22,762 nucleotides of DNA from a virus. The DNA is taken from the IMG/VR virus record IMGVR_UViG_3300030012_001297, positions 1 to 22,762 of that record; one strand, 5' to 3'. The notes below the pieces were generated by a model. It was not told the DNA's origin. It saw only the letters and a list, made by a program, of their open reading frames with translations, and ran no database searches. Position numbers and translations under genes: made by a program. Below, one piece after another: positions 19,446-22,762 of the stretch (its first letter is position 1; the number at the start of each line of letters is the position of its first letter).

Positions 19446-20628
19446 TGCTTTCTTCTGTTGTTCCTATCGGTGCAAAGTTCAACGGGAAATAGTGAACATC
19501 GCCTTCATCACCGATTCTGTTTAGTTGTTCGGCTTGTCTTACTTCGTTGATTGACAAAGCTCCTATTTGCATCATTTCACGATAATAAGTCGCTCTTGCA
19601 TTGCTATCTCCTCTTAACAAACCTTTAGTGTCAAACTTCACTTCATACTCTCCGAACTCATTCTCTCTAAAAAGTTTAATGTTCATTTCTTGTTCTAACT
19701 GTACTAAGTAAGGTGTCAAAGTAAAGCGAACAAAGTCAGTTGATAGTTGTTCTATTGAGTTATGATTTGCAGACTTCTCAAGGTGTCCTATCAATGAAAG
19801 TGGAGTTCTGAATATCCTAGCTATTTCTTCAACTTGAAACTGTCTTGATTGAAGCAACTGCTTATCATTTGCACTAATAGAAATCGGTTTGAAATCCATT
19901 CCTTGTTCTAATATTGCAGTCTTGTTTGAATTGTAAGGACCTTGATATCTTGTGTTCCAAGAGTTTCTCAATCTTTGTATTTGTTCGTCAGTAAGTTTGT
20001 GGTCTGTTTTTAATACACCAGCCACTTGAGCGGATTGTCCAAAGTAAGTTGCTGCTGTTATATTAGCACCCAAAGAAAGACCAATTGTGTCTTGTTGCAT
20101 TTTAAGAACTGACTTTCCTTTTTTACCATCAAAACCAGTTCCCATAAAGTGCAGGATGTCGGTTTGTGGAATCGGTTGTTCAAAGTCAGCGTGCTGATAA
20201 AATAAGTTTCCTTCAAATGGAATTACATCTACCTTGTCTGGGTTAAGATAAATCAATGCTATAGGTCGTGCGCTTCCATCTCTTTCTATTAAGAAATAAC
20301 AATTACCTTCAAGAAGCAAGTTTGTCATTGCTACTGAAAAGAAGTTGTAAGTTGTTTGATATTGATTAGGTCTTTGAATCAGTTTTGAAACAGGATGCGC
20401 TTTGTCCATTTTCCTATCTCCATCTTCTTCAACTCTATAAGTGTGGATAGGTAGTGAACCGATACTCTCAGAGATAACACGAACACAAGCTAGAACAGCC
20501 GAGAAAGAAAGTGCAGAATTTTTGTCAACAGCAACCCCAGCATTTGCGCCAAATAGCGGAGAGTTGACTTTTAGAAAAGTGTTTCCGTTATCTCTTTTTT
20601 CTGAACGGAGAAAATCAAATAATCCCAT
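19438..20628 (-). CDS. Portal protein, HK97 family
   Basis: The product has 396 residues: ALSFSAVLACVRVISESIGS, LPIHTYRVEEDGDRKMDKAH, PVSKLIQRPNQYQTTYNFF, then LLEGNCYFLIERDGSARPIA, LIYLNPDKVDVIPFEGNLFY, and ILHFMGTGFDGKKGKSVLKM. Towards the C-terminus QFQVEEIARIFRTPLSLIGH, NSIEQLSTDFVRFTLTPYL and ARATYYREMMQIGALSINEV complete the phage_portal pattern (A..(C)(V/I)..ia..ia.lp, ..P(N).......f, G.a(y)......g....l..l.p). A dodecameric ring is the DNA entry/exit point. It begins 37 bp after terminase, with a -7-like box between them, and overlaps the protease. Confidence 0.93.
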   Translation of the reverse strand: MGLFDFLRSEKRDNGNTFLKVNSPLFGANAGVAVDKNSALSFSAVLACVRVISESIGSLPIHTYRVEEDGDRKMDKAHPVSKLIQRPNQYQTTYNFFSVAMTNLLLEGNCYFLIERDGSARPIALIYLNPDKVDVIPFEGNLFYQHADFEQPIPQTDILHFMGTGFDGKKGKSVLKMQQDTIGLSLGANITAATYFGQSAQVAGVLKTDHKLTDEQIQRLRNSWNTRYQGPYNSNKTAILEQGMDFKPISISANDKQLLQSRQFQVEEIARIFRTPLSLIGHLEKSANHNSIEQLSTDFVRFTLTPYLVQLEQEMNIKLFRENEFGEYEVKFDTKGLLRGDSNARATYYREMMQIGALSINEVRQAEQLNRIGDEGDVHYFPLNFAPIGTTEESND

Positions 20629-20645
20629 AAAATAAAACTATAATA

Positions 20646-20653
20646 CAAAGATA
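20646..20653 (-). promoter_or_regulatory. Candidate -7 box upstream of the portal gene
   Basis: TATCTTTG on the minus strand matches TAnnTTTG and lies in the 37-bp gap between terminase and portal. No TTG is seen at the usual distance. A start about 7 nt downstream would give only a short leader before the portal ATG (20628). It would allow head genes to be made at higher levels than terminase. Confidence 0.35.
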
Positions 20654-20665
20654 CAAAACACTTCC

Positions 20666-22234
20666 CTAAATGAACACGAAACCTCTGTCATCGTAAGGGT
20701 TTTCTTCCGTAGTGTTTCCGTTCATATAAGAACCCAAAGCCATTACAAGAGAAATCATTCCATCTATCTTTTCACTTGACTTTGCTTTGTCCATTTTAAT
20801 ATTACCAGCTGGGTCGGTTTTCATTGCTAAATTTGAACACATCCAACGAAGCACTTTGTTTCCACCGTGATTTAATTCTTTAGCTAGGACAATCTTTTCA
20901 AGTTCTTTTGTGGGTGCGCTCATTGAAGCAAAACCTTGTCCAAATGGAATCATTGGTAGTCCATCGTTTACCAAGTCAATAACCAACTGACTAGAGTTCC
21001 AACGGTCATACGCTATCTCTTGAATGTTTACAACCTCAGCAATCTCTTTAATTCGTTCTTTGATATAATTGTAATCAGTAACATCGCCTTCGGTGAGTTC
21101 CATCAATCCTTCTTTTTCCCATCCAATATAATCCACACCATCTCTTCTACTCCTCACAAATGCTGTTTCTTTAGGAGTCCAGAAGTAAGGTAAACACACT
21201 AGCTTTTCGTCAATCTCTGCTAATAATACAATACAGGAAACATCTCGAACACTTGCTAAGTCAAGTCCGCACCAAACTCTCCGACCTTTAAACTGTTCAA
21301 GTGTTACCTCCTCAAAGTTGCACTCCATCCATTGCGCATCGCTTAACCATTTAGAAGCTGATGACATCCATTGATTGAGATGCAGCATTCGGAATGTGTT
21401 TTCATAGCTTGGCATTTTAACAGCTTTTTCTTGTTCTCTTTTTAGATAGTCAAGTTTAACAACCCCACTTTCAAGAGCTGGATTTGCTAACCTCAACGCT
21501 TCTTCACTGTCCCAATCAACATCCATAGGACAAGCAAACTTCACATAGTAGAAACTTGAATCTTCAATGACACCCTCTGAAACTTTGCGACCATATTCTT
21601 CTGTTTTAAAACAAATAGATTCACGATTGTAACCAGCAGTAGTGATTGCTATTGTCAATGGCTGCCTTCTAGCACCTACCGAAGTTGTAAGAGCATCCCA
21701 GAGCTGTGCGTCTTTCTGAACAAAGAACTCATCCATACAAACGAAACTAGCGTTGTAACCAAACTTTGAACTTGCTTCAGCACTGATTGCCTTGAATGCT
21801 GAATTGCTCTTTTCGTGTATTACAGAGCTTTTAAATACTTTCAGATTGTTATTCAGTTGACTATCAGAACGCACCATAGAACTAGCAACATCAAATATGA
21901 TTCCAGCTTGCTGCCTATCCCCAGCCGCAACATAACATTCGGCCGATGGCTCACCATCAGCGCAAAGCATATACAAAGCGATAGCAGAAATAAGAGTTGA
22001 CTTTCCGTTCTTTCTTGGTAAGCAAATGTAAGCAGTTCTAAATCTTCTTAGGTTTGATTCTCGGTATTTCCAACCGAACAAATCACGAACAATCTTTTTC
22101 TGGAATGGCTCTAGTAGAAATGGCTGACCGCCCTTCTCACCTTTAATGTGTTTAATATGTCTTTCAACAAAAGCCACCACCCTATCAGCAGCAGCTTCAT
22201 CAAAATAAAAAGTTTCACATTCCTTGAGTTCCAT
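20666..22234 (-). CDS. terL: Terminase large subunit
   Basis: The product has 522 residues. The ATPase part has an adenine-binding-like QPFLLEPFQKKIVRDLFG (about 37-54), a Walker A variant PRKNGKS (73-79), Walker B VCMDE (165-169) and coupling motif TIAITTAGY (194-202). The C-terminal RNase H-like nuclease has D325 (GLDLAS), D410 (IAYDRWNSSQ) and D491 (EKIDGM), the three acidic metal ligands. It packages DNA into the prohead and cuts the concatemer. The layout is Terminase_1-like (HK97/phi-type). It is coupled to the small subunit by TAATG. Confidence 0.95.
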   Translation of the reverse strand: MELKECETFYFDEAAADRVVAFVERHIKHIKGEKGGQPFLLEPFQKKIVRDLFGWKYRESNLRRFRTAYICLPRKNGKSTLISAIALYMLCADGEPSAECYVAAGDRQQAGIIFDVASSMVRSDSQLNNNLKVFKSSVIHEKSNSAFKAISAEASSKFGYNASFVCMDEFFVQKDAQLWDALTTSVGARRQPLTIAITTAGYNRESICFKTEEYGRKVSEGVIEDSSFYYVKFACPMDVDWDSEEALRLANPALESGVVKLDYLKREQEKAVKMPSYENTFRMLHLNQWMSSASKWLSDAQWMECNFEEVTLEQFKGRRVWCGLDLASVRDVSCIVLLAEIDEKLVCLPYFWTPKETAFVRSRRDGVDYIGWEKEGLMELTEGDVTDYNYIKERIKEIAEVVNIQEIAYDRWNSSQLVIDLVNDGLPMIPFGQGFASMSAPTKELEKIVLAKELNHGGNKVLRWMCSNLAMKTDPAGNIKMDKAKSSEKIDGMISLVMALGSYMNGNTTEENPYDDRGFVFI

Positions 22235-22704
22235 TATCCAAAGAAATTAAAGTCATCAGGTTTTTCTTCATCTTGTTCTGGCATAGAAAGTGAAGCCCGA
22301 GAACTAGGAGTAAATCCAAATTGCGTAGCAATTTTCATTGCATTTGCCAAAGCAGCTTGAGCGATTTTGTATTGTGGTGCAATCTTAGAAGCCCTCAATT
22401 TACCGTCTTTGTCAAAAGTCCTTTCGGTGAATTTGCCGCCCATCTCATACATTATTCGGTGATAAGTTCCAATCTCAAAACAGTAAGCAGCCAAGATAGA
22501 TAGGTCAACAATATGAAGCATTTTAATCTTTGACAGTTCACTGGTTGTAACATCCCATTCTTTTTGAGCAAATTCATCAAAATAACTTGGAGCAACTGGC
22601 AACTCAACAACCTCAGTTACTTGCATCTCGTTGGCGATTTGTCGACAAGGTTGAAGAGTGCCTTGAAGCTCTTTTATTTTTGTTGGTTTCTTTGGTCTTG
22701 CCAT
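22234..22704 (-). CDS. terS: Terminase small subunit (P27 family)
   Basis: The product has 156 residues. The start ARPKKPTKIKELQGTLQPCR is the P27-family signature (RPKKP...L.G(T)). Then VAPSYFDEFAQKEWDVTTSE, LSKIKMLHIVDLSILAAYCF and a C-terminal AQAALANAMKIATQFGFTPS, RASLSMP close with the (L)(G)(L/F)(T)P..R..(L) end. It binds the packaging site and hands it to the large subunit. The usual A-rich Bacteroidetes-type leader is weak here. A -7-like box lies 46 bp upstream, near the right edge of the window. Confidence 0.9.
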   Translation of the reverse strand: MARPKKPTKIKELQGTLQPCRQIANEMQVTEVVELPVAPSYFDEFAQKEWDVTTSELSKIKMLHIVDLSILAAYCFEIGTYHRIMYEMGGKFTERTFDKDGKLRASKIAPQYKIAQAALANAMKIATQFGFTPSSRASLSMPEQDEEKPDDFNFFG

Positions 22705-22749
22705 ATATCTACATCTAGTTCCCCACTAAATAGCTATAGTTATGCATAT

Positions 22750-22757
22750 CAAAAATA
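22750..22757 (-). promoter_or_regulatory. Candidate -7 box upstream of the terminase genes
   Basis: TATTTTTG on the minus strand matches TAnnTTTG, 46 bp before the small terminase ATG. The -33 position falls outside the window, so it cannot be judged. No ORF is supported between 22705 and the edge. Confidence 0.35.
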
Positions 22758-22762
22758 GGTGG

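Overview
The window is AT-rich, and every gene I support lies on the minus strand, so transcription runs from high to low coordinates. The content is that of a tailed phage with a siphovirus (long, non-contractile tail) plan: small and large terminase, HK97-type portal, protease and capsid, four head-tail connector and tail-completion proteins, tail tube, frameshifted tail chaperone, tape measure, tail-tip proteins, a lysis block, then a compact replication/recombination block. I see no integrase, CI-like repressor, tRNA, CRISPR array or insertion sequence, so a lytic lifestyle is the simplest reading. The host is probably a member of Bacteroidetes, perhaps Flavobacteriia. Start codons are preceded by A-rich leaders ending in AAACAATG or similar rather than by Shine-Dalgarno sequences, and the intergenic gaps contain TAnnTTTG (-7) elements of the Bacteroidetes type.

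Layout in transcription order. (1) 22704 to 13326: packaging and head genes, connectors, tail tube and tail chaperone, mostly joined by TAATG or 1-20 bp junctions. Hairpins follow the capsid and tail-tube genes, the two most abundant products. (2) 13196 to 8355: tape measure (616 aa), a large tail-tip protein (728 aa) and a 267-aa virion protein; a phased repeat array and a promoter-like box precede the tape measure. (3) 8355 to 5842: lysis block with several very small coupled ORFs (53, 27, 69 and 43 aa), a DUF5675-type putative lysin, a 3TM holin and a calcineurin-like metallophosphoesterase, closed by a strong intrinsic terminator at about 5755-5784. (4) A 175-bp control region (5667-5841) carries that terminator, inverted repeats and, at its left edge, a good Bacteroidetes-type promoter. 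(5) 5612 to 1: early block of small unknown genes. Two near-identical 77/78-bp terminator-leader modules lie between its first three genes. These are followed by a small membrane protein, SSB, a DnaA-domain-IV-like protein, a replisome organizer, unknown genes, NinG, more unknown genes, an HNH endonuclease and a DUF3310-like protein.

The HNH gene sits at the left end and terminase at the right end, both on the minus strand. Joining the two window ends completes the left-end ORF (30 aa, stop at 22749) and puts the HNH gene just upstream of the small terminase gene, an arrangement common in HK97-like phages. The window may therefore be a complete, circularly permuted genome of about 22.8 kb.

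The most unusual features are the duplicated terminator-leader modules, the hairpins after the capsid and tube genes, the phased repeats before the tape measure, the probable -1 frameshift in the tail chaperone, the three-part protease polyprotein, and several coupled micro-ORFs below normal gene-calling thresholds. All family assignments come from reading motifs; no database search was run.
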